Positions 6,943 through 15,347 of a DNA stretch of 64,000 bases are shown here, piece by piece. Positions within the stretch are counted from its first letter, which is position 1. Each line of letters starts with the position of its first letter. The position numbers and the translations under genes were made by a program. Source of the stretch: Bacillota bacterium (GTDB taxonomy: Bacteria; Bacillota; Ch66); contig JABLXP010000010.1 in the NCBI GenBank assembly GCA_013178045.1, positions 1 through 64,000 of the forward strand, in the 5' to 3' direction. The notes under the pieces are model-generated. The model did not search any database and was not told the origin of the DNA. It was given only the letters and a program-made list of their open reading frames with translations.

Positions 6943-6972
6943 GGAACCTTCTTCCTTATTGTTCAATATAAT
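6943..6972 (+). promoter_or_regulatory. Promoter of micro-protein C
   Basis: GGAACC (6943-6948) and TATAAT (6967-6972) are 18 bases apart, followed by ATAGCGAGA. Confidence 0.55.
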
Positions 6973-7022
6973 ATAGCGAGATCCAATGACAAATCTATTT
7001 TGGAAAAGGAGGGTATGAAATA

Positions 7023-7139
7023 ATGGCAGAAACTGAACAATGGTTTGGTGGGTCCAGCTTTGGAATTTGTCGTTTAGCCGCTTGCGTGGCTATTCTTGCG
7101 GTAATTTGCCACTGCTTTGGATTTTTTGGTTTCTTCTAA
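7023..7139 (+). CDS. Cysteine micro-protein C (38 residues, one helix)
   Basis: The product starts MAETEQWFGGSSFG, so its head resembles copy D (MAETEQ) more than A and B. It continues ICRLAACVAILAVIC and HCFGFFGFF. All three patterned cysteines are kept, and a His follows the last. The ATG at 7023 follows AAAAGGAGGG. It has its own promoter (6943) and two hairpins downstream. The divergence of C from A/B in DNA but not in protein pattern suggests selection on the protein. Function unknown. Confidence 0.8.
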   Translation: MAETEQWFGGSSFGICRLAACVAILAVICHCFGFFGFF

Positions 7140-7157
7140 AAAATGTAAAGTGTTAAA

Positions 7158-7229
7158 TGGGGGAGTAGTCTGTTGCTGCTCCTCTTTTCCTGCGTAAAAA
7201 AGCCGAAGGTGTTAGCCTCGGCTTTTTTT
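7158..7229 (+). terminator. Double terminator after micro-protein C
   Basis: A first hairpin GGAGTAG/CTGCTCC (about 7162-7182) is followed by CTTTTCC. A second, stronger one, AAAAAAGCCGA/TCGGCTTTTTT (7196-7228), closes the tandem array. Confidence 0.8.
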
Positions 7230-7322
7230 GACTCGGGAGATTCCAATAAATAGGACTGCCAAATATTTCAGAATTTTGTTACAATATTTACAAATACAAA
7301 ATATATCTTTAATTGAAGACTG

Positions 7323-7398
7323 TGTCTCAAGACAGAGACAGTTTATCGGAGCCGTAATTGGAAAAGGTTAGTTAAATGAGTGTCTGTAAAACGAGACA
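7323..7398. promoter_or_regulatory. Two operator-like inverted repeats upstream of a sigma-54 promoter
   Basis: TGTCTC-N6-GAGACA at 7323-7340 is a perfect 6+6 inverted repeat. TGTCTG-N6-GAGACA at 7381-7398 matches it except for one base. They lie about 100-170 bases upstream of the -24/-12 element at 7494, the usual place for enhancer sites of a sigma-54 activator. The decayed activator gene directly downstream was probably their ligand. Confidence 0.6.
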
Positions 7399-7493
7399 GT
7401 GGTGGCAAGAAGAACACAAAGCACCAAATAGCATGACAGAATAAATTACCTGATATTCCAAGCACTAACAGGAAACAGGTAAACTGGTATATA

Positions 7494-7511
7494 CTGGTAT
7501 AAATTTTGCGT
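7494..7511 (+). promoter_or_regulatory. Sigma-54 (-24/-12) promoter-like sequence
   Basis: CTGGTATAAATTTTGCGT has GG (7496-7497) and GC (7508-7509) exactly 10 bases apart and a T-rich block before GC. It lies about 50 bases upstream of the pseudogene at 7554 and downstream of two matching inverted repeats. Confidence 0.5.
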
Positions 7512-7553
7512 TAACTGTAGAGAGGAACCGAATATATTTATGAAGAATTCCCA

Positions 7554-8658
7554 ATGACCAACTTGTTTCTGCAGCAGATGAGTATTAAGTCACTAGCCAA
7601 CCCCGATTATCCCCGCTTGGTGGCGGAATGTTCCCTAGCCTCTGCGGTTTCTTATTTTCAACGAACCCGCGAACTGTTGGTGGCGGTGGTCGACGTGAAT
7701 AACCGGCTACTGGGGGTGTTAAACAGTAACGACTTGCTAGGGGTAGTCTACAGCTGGATATGCGAGCTCATACCAATAGTTGATGGGGCCCAGCGGAAAG
7801 AACGACAGATAGAGACAGAAGCTCTGACCTTTAACCCAATTTTAGAGATGCCGATTAGAGATATGGTCCGGGAGCCGCAACTGATTGTCAGTGAGGAGGC
7901 TGCCAGTCTTTCCTTAGGCATGCTGTTGGAGCAGGGGGTTCAGGAAGTACTGGTGGTTGATTCCGAAAATCGTTTTGTTGGGGCACTTGTCTTAAACGAT
8001 GTCACGAATGCTGTCTGGAAAGAGATTGCTAACTTGCCGGAGATTTTTGGCAAGGTTTTAGAATCGGTTTACAATGGAGGCAGTGGCGGTGTTCCAGGAT
8101 GTGACCGAGTTGGAGAGCATCTCCGAGGAATTGAACAATACCAAAAAGCTTAAGGCTACCCTGGAGGTGGTGGTAAAAAATCCCTACGAAGGGCTGGTTG
8201 CTGTTGATGAGAACGCCGGGGTCATCATGATGAACAAGTTCTATTTAGACGTGTTGGGGTGCATTTTGGACGAGGTTCTGGGCAAGCACATCTGGGAAAT
8301 TACTCCCCATTCGCAATTACCAGAAACCATTAAAACGGGGTCACACAGTCCGGGGAATTGTGGAGGGTGGGCCACCACGAGTTTATGGTGATGCGGGTTC
8401 CGATCAAAAAGGATGGGAAGATCATCGGAGCAATCGGAAAACCTTGTTTAAGGATATGGGGCTGGCCCGGGTGTTTGCTAAGAAGTTGATTCAGTTAGAA
8501 AACGATTTGGAGTATTATATATAAAGGAAGAGCTGCGAAAGGTGCACAGCTCGGACTATACTTTTGAGCAGATTATCAGGGAGAGTGAAAAAATCAAGGC
8601 TGCCAAAAATCTGGCGCAGCGCGCTGCGCGAACGTCGTCAACGGTATTGATCATGGGA
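7554..8658 (+). pseudogene. Decayed CBS-PAS sigma-54-dependent activator
   Basis: The remnant encodes two CBS-like segments (about 7560-8030; LLVAVVDVNNRLLGVLNS and VLVVDSENRFVGALVLNDV) and a PAS domain (about 8170-8440; NPYEGLVAVDENAGVIMMN). It then encodes the linker and the start of the AAA+ domain (DYTFEQIIRESEKIKAAKN to STVLIMG). The reading frame breaks near 8075, near 8340, near 8440 and near 8520. The gene stops exactly where the Walker A motif GESGTGKE should begin and joins CoA-transferase sequence. All ATPase and HTH parts are lost, so it cannot activate sigma-54. It was probably the regulator of the neighbouring CoA-transferase gene. Confidence 0.8.
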
Positions 8659-9494
8659 GTGATCCATATTTCCAAGGTTGACTACATCGTTGAAGCCGAT
8701 TGGCCAATTTCCGAACTGCCACCGGTGCCGCCAAGCGGCGACATTGACCAACAAATCGCGCGAAGTTGATTATGAACGAAATTAAGGACGATAGTTGTAT
8801 CCAACTGGGTATTGGTGGAATGCCCAACGCGGTGGGAATGATGATTGCCCAGTCAGACTTGAAAGACCTGGGGATCCACACCGAAATGTTTGTTGATTCG
8901 ATGTTTGATATGGTGGAATCTGGTCGGATTACCGGAGCAAAAAAGAACATTAACAAATATAAGATCGTGTACACCTTTGCTTTGGGGACCAGGAAAACCT
9001 ATGATTTTTTGCACAATAATGCAATGTGTGCTACTTACCCTGTTGATTATACAAATGACCCATTTATTATTGCCCAGAACGATAATTTGGTGTCCATTAA
9101 CAATTGCGTTGAGATTGACCTGTTTGGCCAGGTGTGTTCCGAATCTTCGGGGATCAGGCAGATCAGCGGGACCGGCGGTCAGGTCTGTTTTACCTATGGG
9201 GCATATCGGTCTAATGGTGGTAAGGCGTTTATGTGTATGAGTTCGACCTACAATAAAGGTAATAAATTGGCTTCTCGGATCAGACCAACGCTTACCTCCG
9301 GGGCGATTGTGACCACTACCAGAACTATGGTGTCCTATGTGGTAACCGAGTACGGGATTGTGAATCTTAAAGGCATGTCGACCTGGCAACGGGCAGAAGC
9401 ATTGATTTCTTTAGCTCATCCGGATTTCCGGGAGGAATTGATCAGAGAGGCAGAGGAGATTGGGATTTGGCAGCGAAGCAATAAAATCGAATAG
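8659..9494 (+). pseudogene. Decayed CoA-transferase (4-hydroxybutyrate/butyryl-CoA type)
   Basis: Sequence from VIHISKVDYIVEADWPISEL onward matches the middle and C-terminal part of acetyl-CoA hydrolase/transferase family enzymes, which move CoA between short-chain acids. The characteristic segment [14 protein letters not shown], the [11 protein letters not shown] segment and the late [14 protein letters not shown] segment are present. The N-terminal half is missing and has been replaced by the regulator fragment. A frameshift near 8763-8768 separates the first 36 codons from the rest (expected IARLIMNEI). The 242-codon tail could still be translated from 8766 but would lack the N-terminal domain. 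Confidence 0.85.
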
Positions 9495-9534
9495 CCTTTT
9501 TATTAAAAAAAGCCAATGAAATATCAATCTGTTT

Positions 9535-9565
9535 ACCCCCCTGTACGGAAACGAGGGGTTTTCTT
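9535..9565 (+). terminator. Terminator after the CoA-transferase remnant
   Basis: ACCCCCCT and AGGGG pair around GTACGGAAACG, followed by TTTTCTTT. Confidence 0.55.
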
Positions 9566-9654
9566 TGCATAATTTGGGATAAAAAGAGGAGTTTTTTCTT
9601 AACTAGTGAATACTTTAATAAAAACAGCTAACTGATAAAACGTGGGAGGACACA

Positions 9655-9981
9655 ATGGAAAAGTCAGACCTGGAAAAAATCAAGCAGCAGTTAAGAAACG
9701 GGGGACAAGTTCTGGAAGAATGGTATCGGCGGGTAGAGCAGGAAAGAAAAGAAGCAGCAGCGGATCCAGGGAAGATGAAGGCCTGGATCGAGAATGAAAA
9801 AGCCGAGTTCGAGCAGGCCATCGCCATTCAAAAGAAAATTGTCCATAACCTGAAGGGCTTTTTGAATCGACCGGGTAATGAGAAATTCAGAGAGGATAAT
9901 CTGAAACGGCTGCAGCAGGCTGAGCATATTCTAGCGAAAATGGAAGAAGAATATGCGGCATTTCGGCAACAGTACGTCTAA
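9655..9981 (+). CDS. Small charged coiled-coil protein of unknown function
   Basis: The 108-residue product is almost entirely helical and rich in Glu, Lys and Gln, with heptad-like spacing (EKIKQQLRNGG near the start, AEHILAKMEEEYAAFRQQYV at the end). No membrane segment or signal peptide is seen. A good ribosome site (GTGGGAGGACACA) precedes ATG 9655. The macro-domain gene starts 14 bases after its stop, and the oxidoreductase follows, so the three probably form an operon. I do not recognise the family. Confidence 0.7.
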   Translation: MEKSDLEKIKQQLRNGGQVLEEWYRRVEQERKEAAADPGKMKAWIENEKAEFEQAIAIQKKIVHNLKGFLNRPGNEKFREDNLKRLQQAEHILAKMEEEYAAFRQQYV

Positions 9982-9995
9982 CGGGGTGGTTAACC

Positions 9996-10553
9996 ATGGA
10001 AACTGTCATCGGAAAAACTAGACTGACTCTGATTAAGGGTGACATCACGCAGCAGGAGACGGAGGCCATTGTAAACGCGGCCAACTCGACGCTTTTGGGG
10101 GGCGGTGGTGTGGACGGGGCGATCCACCGGGCGGGTGGTCCCAAGATTCTTGAGGAGTGTAAGCAGATCCGGGCCAGACAGGGTGGTTGCCCAACCGGGG
10201 AGGCAGTAATTACCAGCGGTGGTAACTTAACAGCCCGCTACGTCATTCATACGGTTGGGCCAATCTGGTCAGGTGGGACGAATAATGAACCTGAACTTCT
10301 CCGGCAAGCTTATTACAACACCCTATCTCTGGCTACGCGGCAGGGGATTCGTTCGCTTTCTTTTCCTTCGATCAGTACAGGAGCTTATCGATTCCCAGTT
10401 CGGCAGGCGGCCGAGATCGCCCTATCGACTGTGATTGACTACCTTCAGACCAATGATTTTACTGAGGTGCGGTTTGTGCTTTTCAGTGATGCTGATCTGG
10501 CTGTTTATGAGGAAACCCTTCGCACTCTGGTCAGCTATTCATCAAGGAGATAA
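9996..10553 (+). CDS. Macro-domain protein, ADP-ribose hydrolase type
   Basis: A single macro domain of about 185 residues, close in length to YmdB-type O-acetyl-ADP-ribose deacetylases. The binding-site motif VNAANSTLLGGGGVDGAIHR (about 29-48) contains the conserved Asn residues and the catalytic-loop Asp. The phosphate loop SFPSISTGAYRFP (about 121-133) is intact. These enzymes remove ADP-ribose or its acetyl ester from products of sirtuin or ADP-ribosyltransferase reactions. ATG 9996 follows GGGGTGGTTAACC. It sits between a coiled-coil protein gene and an FAD oxidoreductase gene, both on the same strand. Confidence 0.92.
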   Translation: METVIGKTRLTLIKGDITQQETEAIVNAANSTLLGGGGVDGAIHRAGGPKILEECKQIRARQGGCPTGEAVITSGGNLTARYVIHTVGPIWSGGTNNEPELLRQAYYNTLSLATRQGIRSLSFPSISTGAYRFPVRQAAEIALSTVIDYLQTNDFTEVRFVLFSDADLAVYEETLRTLVSYSSRR

Positions 10554-10571
10554 ATAAAGGGGATAAATGTG

Positions 10572-11678
10572 ATGGAAACTGTTGATATTGCCGTTATTGG
10601 GGCGGGTGTGGTCGGGCTGGCGGTGGCTTATGAACTAGCGCGCACCTTTCCAGGGCAAGCCATTGCCATTCTGGAGAAGAACAGCCGGTTCGGGCAGGAG
10701 ATTTCTAGCCGCAACAGTGAGGTGATCCACGCCGGCCTCTATTATCCGCAGGAGTCACTGAAGACCAAACTGTGTGTTGAGGGAAATGAATTACTGTATG
10801 AATTTTGCGCTCGGTACCAGGTCAGGCATCAGCGAATCGGTAAACTGATCGTGGCTACGCACGACGGTGATCTGCCGGTGTTGGAGAGATTGTACCGGCA
10901 GGGGACGGTCAACGGGGTACAGCTTCAGGTGATTGAAGCAAGAGAGCTTAATAAACTGGAGCCGAATATTTCGGCCATCGCGGCGCTTCTTTCCGTCAAT
11001 ACTGGGATTATCGATTCGGACAACCTGATGCGTTGTTTGTACCGCTTGACCCTTGATCAGGGAGTGCTGGCTGTTTTTCGTTCTCCTGTGACCAGGATCG
11101 ATTTTACCAGCAGGGGTTACCGACTAGAGACGGGCGGGGAAAGATTGCTTGCCCGGGTAGTGGTGAACGCGGCCGGACTGGCCAGTGACCGGGTAGCGGC
11201 TATGGTGGGCCTGGATATAGACCGGTATGGTTATCGTCTTCACTACTGCAAAGGGGAGTACTATCGGTTGACTCCCCGGCTCAAGATCAATCACCTGGTC
11301 TACCCTCCCCCGGAGCATGCGGGTCTGGGAATTCACATTACGCTCGACTTGCACGGAGGACAGCGCCTGGGGCCGAATGCCTATTACGTAGATAAAATTG
11401 ATTACGCGATGGATGAAACCCATCGTCAGGAATTTTATACGGCCGCGTGGAGCTACCTTCCTGATCTCCAGTGGGAGGACCTGCAGCCCGGTTTTGCTGG
11501 GATCAGACCCAAACTGCAAGGGCCAGGAGAGACCTTCCGGGATTTCGTCATCAGTGAGGAAACGGAAAAGGGCCTGCCCGGGTTCGTTAATTTGATTGGC
11601 ATCGAATCACCCGGGTTAACGTCATGTCTGGCCATTGCCCAGTATGTGGCCAGTCTGATTAAGGACCGCTGTCAATAG
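10572..11678 (+). CDS. lhgO: FAD-dependent oxidoreductase, L-2-hydroxyglutarate oxidase-like
   Basis: The product of about 368 residues has an N-terminal dinucleotide-binding fold (VDIAVIGAGVVGLAVAYELA) and a DAO-family body. The segment SRNSEVIHAGLYYP (about 48-61) is characteristic of the LhgO/YgaF group, which oxidises L-2-hydroxyglutarate or similar hydroxy acids and passes electrons to the membrane quinone pool. GIRPKLQG and GLVNLIGIESPGL-like sequence (here GFVNLIGIESPGLTS) near the end fits the second FAD contact. ATG 10572 is preferred over GTG 10569. It is the last gene of a three-gene run and overlaps the convergent tcdA stop by 7 bases. Substrate identity is inferred from family. 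Confidence 0.85.
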   Translation: METVDIAVIGAGVVGLAVAYELARTFPGQAIAILEKNSRFGQEISSRNSEVIHAGLYYPQESLKTKLCVEGNELLYEFCARYQVRHQRIGKLIVATHDGDLPVLERLYRQGTVNGVQLQVIEARELNKLEPNISAIAALLSVNTGIIDSDNLMRCLYRLTLDQGVLAVFRSPVTRIDFTSRGYRLETGGERLLARVVVNAAGLASDRVAAMVGLDIDRYGYRLHYCKGEYYRLTPRLKINHLVYPPPEHAGLGIHITLDLHGGQRLGPNAYYVDKIDYAMDETHRQEFYTAAWSYLPDLQWEDLQPGFAGIRPKLQGPGETFRDFVISEETEKGLPGFVNLIGIESPGLTSCLAIAQYVASLIKDRCQ

Positions 11679-12430
11679 TGGATCAGGTCTTTAATGACTT
11701 CGCCCGCGGCAATGAGTCCAGCTACGGGTGGGACAAAGGCCACGCTGCCAGGAATCTGACGGCGTACAGTAGAGGTGTGTTCTTTATTGGGACAGAGGCA
11801 GCTACCAGGACAACTGGCGACCCCTGTTTCTTTTGGTTTGCAGGGTTCTTCCTCCGAGTAAACCACTTTGAGGCCGGTAACCCCTCTTTTCCGTAATTCA
11901 TGCCGCATGACCCGGGCCAGGGGACAAATTCGTGTGTTATAGATATCGGTGACTCTGAATTTTGTCGGGTCGAGTTTATTGCCTGCTCCCAGACAACTGA
12001 TCAGCGGGATGTTTTTCTCTTTTGCTTTCAGAACCAGGGAGATTTTGCTGGAGACCGTGTCGATGGCATCAACGATGTAATCGATGTCCGGAGTGATTAT
12101 TTCTTCGGCGTTAGCCTCGGTGAAGAAAGTCTGCCATGTTCTGACCTCAGCCCGGGGATTGATTGACTGAATCCGTTCCTTCATCAACTCGACCTTTGGC
12201 TGACCGATAGTCTGGGTGGTGGCATGAATCTGGCGGTTGAGGTTGGTCACACAGACCAGATCATGATCCACCAGCACAAACTTCTGGATCCCGCTTCTAA
12301 CCAGGGCCTCGACCGTAAAACTGCCTACCCCACCGAGCCCGAGAACGGCCACGCGCTTTTTGGAGAGAATGTCCAGGGCTTTACTGCCCAATAATAGTTC
12401 CGTCCGTGAAAACGAGTGCAGGTGTTTCAT
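11672..12430 (-). CDS. tcdA: tRNA threonylcarbamoyladenosine dehydratase
   Basis: An E1-like enzyme that cyclises t6A37 of tRNA to ct6A using ATP. The 252-residue product has the Rossmann nucleotide motif VLGLGGVGSFTVEALVRSG (about 29-47) and VDHDLVCVTNLNRQIHA (about 54-70), typical of TcdA/CsdL. VDAIDTVSSK and the cysteine-rich segment CPGSCLC (about 208-214) are also present. Length fits the family. It converges on the FAD oxidoreductase, with a 7-base overlap of the 3' ends. Confidence 0.92.
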   Translation of the reverse strand: MKHLHSFSRTELLLGSKALDILSKKRVAVLGLGGVGSFTVEALVRSGIQKFVLVDHDLVCVTNLNRQIHATTQTIGQPKVELMKERIQSINPRAEVRTWQTFFTEANAEEIITPDIDYIVDAIDTVSSKISLVLKAKEKNIPLISCLGAGNKLDPTKFRVTDIYNTRICPLARVMRHELRKRGVTGLKVVYSEEEPCKPKETGVASCPGSCLCPNKEHTSTVRRQIPGSVAFVPPVAGLIAAGEVIKDLIHY

Positions 12431-12666
12431 TTTTTCAGGCCTCCTGACGGGTATTTGAGAACAGTGTTGCTTTTTCAGTTATCAGTTTGCCTGATCCCAG
12501 AATACCATTCATAATAATACGAGGCAAATGCTGATTATTTTTAATAAAAACTTTGAGCTTTTAACAGGAATTTTTAGGTTCAGGCGAGAATATATTGTGC
12601 CTAAATTTAAAATTGGTTGACCACATCACATATATGGCCGAAAATCGAGAGGCATCTTTACTATAT
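12431..12666. other. AT-rich intergenic region between tcdA and the IS element
   Basis: About 236 bases hold the presumed minus-strand promoter of tcdA and the left flank of the IS element. A loose inverted repeat (TTTGCCT near 12487 and AGGCAAA near 12524) is visible. No supported gene is seen. Confidence 0.4.
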
Positions 12667-14181
12667 TGAGCCTTTTGCAATTTTCCAACACTTGATTTAC
12701 TAAGGATTTTAGGGCCATAAAAAAGGACTTCACCCCAATTTGGAGAAGTTTTCAAGTAACCAAACCGAAAACCCCATAAAGGAGTGAGTCACTTGTATAT
12801 TCTCCAACAAAACTTATTTTCCTTCGAGCAATGGTTAGAAATCGAATCTCAAGGCCGCTTGGAACTATTTTTTAGTGCTTTGGATTTGCGTCCATATGTC
12901 AAGGAGTTAAGATCTGCTTCACCCCGTGGAAGAAAAGGGCAAAGCCGGGAAGCAATCCTTCGAGCACTCCTTGCAGCTCCTTTTGAAAACATTTCAGAGT
13001 TCACCGCCCTTCGTGATCGGTTGGTCAAAGATATTAGATTTCGGTACCAATGCGGCTTCGAACTCGCTAAGAGGGTTCCCTCAATTTCCACATTTAGTAG
13101 AATCTTTGCGCAAATTACCGAGAAGGGAATCGCTCAAAAGCTGTTTGATGATTTGGTAGAGCAGTGTCGGGATGAAGGTATTATTGTCGGCGATACCATT
13201 GCAATTGACAGCACAGCAATTGATGCCTACGAGAAGAAGCAACCCAAATCAAAGAGCCAGGGAACCGGCAATGCCACATGGGGAGCTAAATATGATACCT
13301 TCATGAACAAGATTACTTGGTTTGGTTACAAGGTTCATTTAGCTGTTGATACTGCGAGCGAATTACCAGTAGCCCTTGAAGTCACTCCAGCGAACATTAA
13401 TGATGGAGACATGGGGCCTGCTCTAGTTGAAAAAGTCGCTTCTCAGACTTCTCAAGGAAAGTTAGCTTATGTTCTTGCTGATTCAGGTTATGATCAACTG
13501 AAGAACTATGAGGCAGCGAAAGCTCACGGTGCACAGGCCATTATTCCCTTAAACCTAAGAAATGCAAAGGAACCACCCGAAGGTTTTTCATTCAATGGTA
13601 CTCCCAGGTGCTCTATGGGATACGACATGGTCTATTGGGGTTGCGAAAAGAACTATCTCAAGTTTCGCTGCCCCCATGCTCTTGGTAAAGTCGATTGCCC
13701 CAATGGAATGACTTGGTGTTCTTCTTCAAACTATGGGATGGTTGTAAAAATTAATGTTAAAGATGATCTAAGACGCTTTTCTCTTCCCCACCGTGGATCA
13801 AAACGGTGGGAAGAACTATACGACAAGCGAACATCTGTGGAACGCTGCCATTCTCGACTCAAAGAAAATCTTACAGCCAACGACCTTCACGTAAGGGAAA
13901 TTGAGAAAGTTAAAACGCATGTCTACATAAATGCCATCGTGTTATTAGCTTCGGCTTTGGCATCATGTAAAGATAAGAAGTCACAACAGCAAAAAGCAGC
14001 TTAAAAATTAGCCCCAAATTAAGGAAATCCAAAAATTCTGCACGTGCAACCATTTCCTGGAATAAAATGTTAAATTACATTGTGGTTTGGTTTTTGACCT
14101 TAATCTAGCGAAAAAAGAGTACATCTAAACGACTAACAATGTTTTACCTTTAACAAAAAAGCTAATTTTGCAAAAGGCTCA
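12667..14181 (+). mobile_element. Insertion sequence with 14-bp terminal inverted repeats
   Basis: TGAGCCTTTTGCAA (12667-12680) is repeated in perfect inversion as TTGCAAAAGGCTCA (14168-14181), flanking a single DDE transposase gene. The element is about 1515 bp. A TAT sequence on both outer flanks could be a short target duplication, but the flanks are AT-rich. It inserted about 25 bases upstream of a decayed ATPase gene. Confidence 0.75.
12793..14004 (+). CDS. DDE transposase of the IS element (IS4/IS1182-like)
   Basis: The protein of about 403 residues begins with a helical DUF772-like region (about 1-125, VPSISTFSRIFAQI). It continues with a transposase DDE domain: first acidic motif VGDTIAIDSTAID, second near VLADSGYDQ, and the Glu region RTSVERCHSRLKENL. 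TTG 12793 has the better ribosome-site spacing (AAAGGAG, 8 bases) and gives the usual YILQQNLFSFEQWLE opening; a GTG at 12784 overlaps the site. The frame is intact, so the element may be active. Assignment among IS4, IS5 and IS1182 groups is uncertain. Confidence 0.85.
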   Translation: MYILQQNLFSFEQWLEIESQGRLELFFSALDLRPYVKELRSASPRGRKGQSREAILRALLAAPFENISEFTALRDRLVKDIRFRYQCGFELAKRVPSISTFSRIFAQITEKGIAQKLFDDLVEQCRDEGIIVGDTIAIDSTAIDAYEKKQPKSKSQGTGNATWGAKYDTFMNKITWFGYKVHLAVDTASELPVALEVTPANINDGDMGPALVEKVASQTSQGKLAYVLADSGYDQLKNYEAAKAHGAQAIIPLNLRNAKEPPEGFSFNGTPRCSMGYDMVYWGCEKNYLKFRCPHALGKVDCPNGMTWCSSSNYGMVVKINVKDDLRRFSLPHRGSKRWEELYDKRTSVERCHSRLKENLTANDLHVREIEKVKTHVYINAIVLLASALASCKDKKSQQQKAA

Positions 14182-14206
14182 TATTTTAAAGGTATGGTCG
14201 ACTCAT

Positions 14207-14769
14207 ATGGATAATGTGATTAAACCGGATTTTCCATTTAATCTTCACAGAGTAGCCATCTTAACCAGTGGTTTTGGAAGCGGTAAGACGGAAATTGCGA
14301 TCAATATAGCGCTGGCTTGGCGGACGAGACAACCGGTCGCTCTGGTGGAACTTGACGTGGTGAATCCATATTTTTGCTCCCGTGAGGCCAGAGATTTTTA
14401 ACCGAACAGGGGATTCGGCTGGTAGCTCCCCCGGGAAGAGTGGATGAATGCCGATTTGCCGATCTTGAGCCCCGGGATCAGGGGCCTAGTGAAGGAGTTT
14501 GTCGGCCGGATGCTCCTCGATGTGGGCGGTGACGAAATCGGGGCGACCGCGCTCGGTGGATTTTGGGCCGACCTGCGTCAGACTGAGCACGATCTAGTAA
14601 TGGTCATCAATCCTTACCGACCTTTTACGCGCGACCCGGCCAGCATCGAAAAAATGGCGCGGGAAATTGAGCGCACTTCCCGCCTGACGATCACCGGTCT
14701 GAGGTGATTGAAGAAAAAATGGTACCGGTGTACCCGCTGGGTGAGTTCAAGGTCCCGAAAGGGGTGGAA
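14207..14769 (+). pseudogene. Decayed P-loop ATPase of a 2-oxoacid oxidoreductase cluster
   Basis: The first 64 codons (MDNVIKPDFPFNLHRVAILT to YFCSREARDF) hold a P-loop, GFGSGKTEIAINIA. A stop follows at 14399. A second segment in another frame (about 14420-14706) encodes GIRGLVKEFVGRMLLDVGGD and HDLVMVINPYRPFT. A third piece (VIEEKMVPVYPLGEFK, ending 14769) again changes frame. ATPases of this kind occur beside 2-oxoglutarate:ferredoxin oxidoreductase genes, and a KorC-type pseudogene follows at once. The broken frames indicate loss of function. The IS element lies directly upstream and may have removed its promoter. Confidence 0.7.
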
Positions 14770-14771
14770 TA

Positions 14772-15347
14772 ATGAAAAACGAGGTTTTATTGGCTGGTTT
14801 TGGGGGACAGGGTGTTCTGGTCATGGGGTTGTTTCTGGCATATGCCGGCATGGCGGAAGGAAAGAGAGTGACCTATGTGCCGTCCTATGGGGCGGAGATG
14901 CGCGGAGGGACTGCGAATTGTCTGGTGACCATTGCCGATGAGGAAATCAGTTCCCCCCTGGTAGCTAACCCACGCATTCTGGTGGCGATGAATCGGCCTT
15001 CGCTGGATAAGTTTGAACCAATGGTTAAGCCGGGCGGGGTTGTCTTCATTAATTCAACCCTTATTAACCAGCAACCGGCCTGCCCAGCGCAAAGACCTGA
15101 TCGTCTACGAGGTGCCGACCCTCGAACTGGCCACGGAAGCCGGCCTTCCCCGTGCAACGAACATGGCGATGTTAGGAGCCTTGATTGAAGCAACCGGCAT
15201 AGTTGCTACTGAACACATGTATGATTGTCTGGTCAAAACCTTCAAGGGTAAGTATCTGGATAAAATGCCGTTGATGTGACGGTGATTGAGCGAGGTGCGG
15301 CGTTTATTCGCGAGCTAAAAAAAGAACAAAATGCCGCGTTAGCTTAG
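14772..15347 (+). pseudogene. Decayed 2-oxoacid:ferredoxin oxidoreductase gamma subunit
   Basis: The first part reads MKNEVLLAGFGGQGVLVMG and VPSYGAEMRGGTANCLVTIA, diagnostic of the gamma domain of 2-oxoacid:ferredoxin oxidoreductases. The frame shifts near 15075-15095; the continuation (KDLIVYEVPTLELATEAGLP) is in another frame. A second shift near 15275 leads to a tail, VIERGAAFIRELKKEQN, ending at 15347. The subunit would normally be about 180-190 residues. No alpha, beta or ferredoxin subunit genes are present beside it, so the complex has been dismantled here. Sequencing error could explain one shift but not the whole decayed neighbourhood. Confidence 0.85.

Noticed and set aside
5944-7139. 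Micro-proteins as YjcZ-type spore proteins
   Set aside because: They lack the Gly/Tyr-rich pattern of YjcZ and have an invariant cysteine pattern instead.
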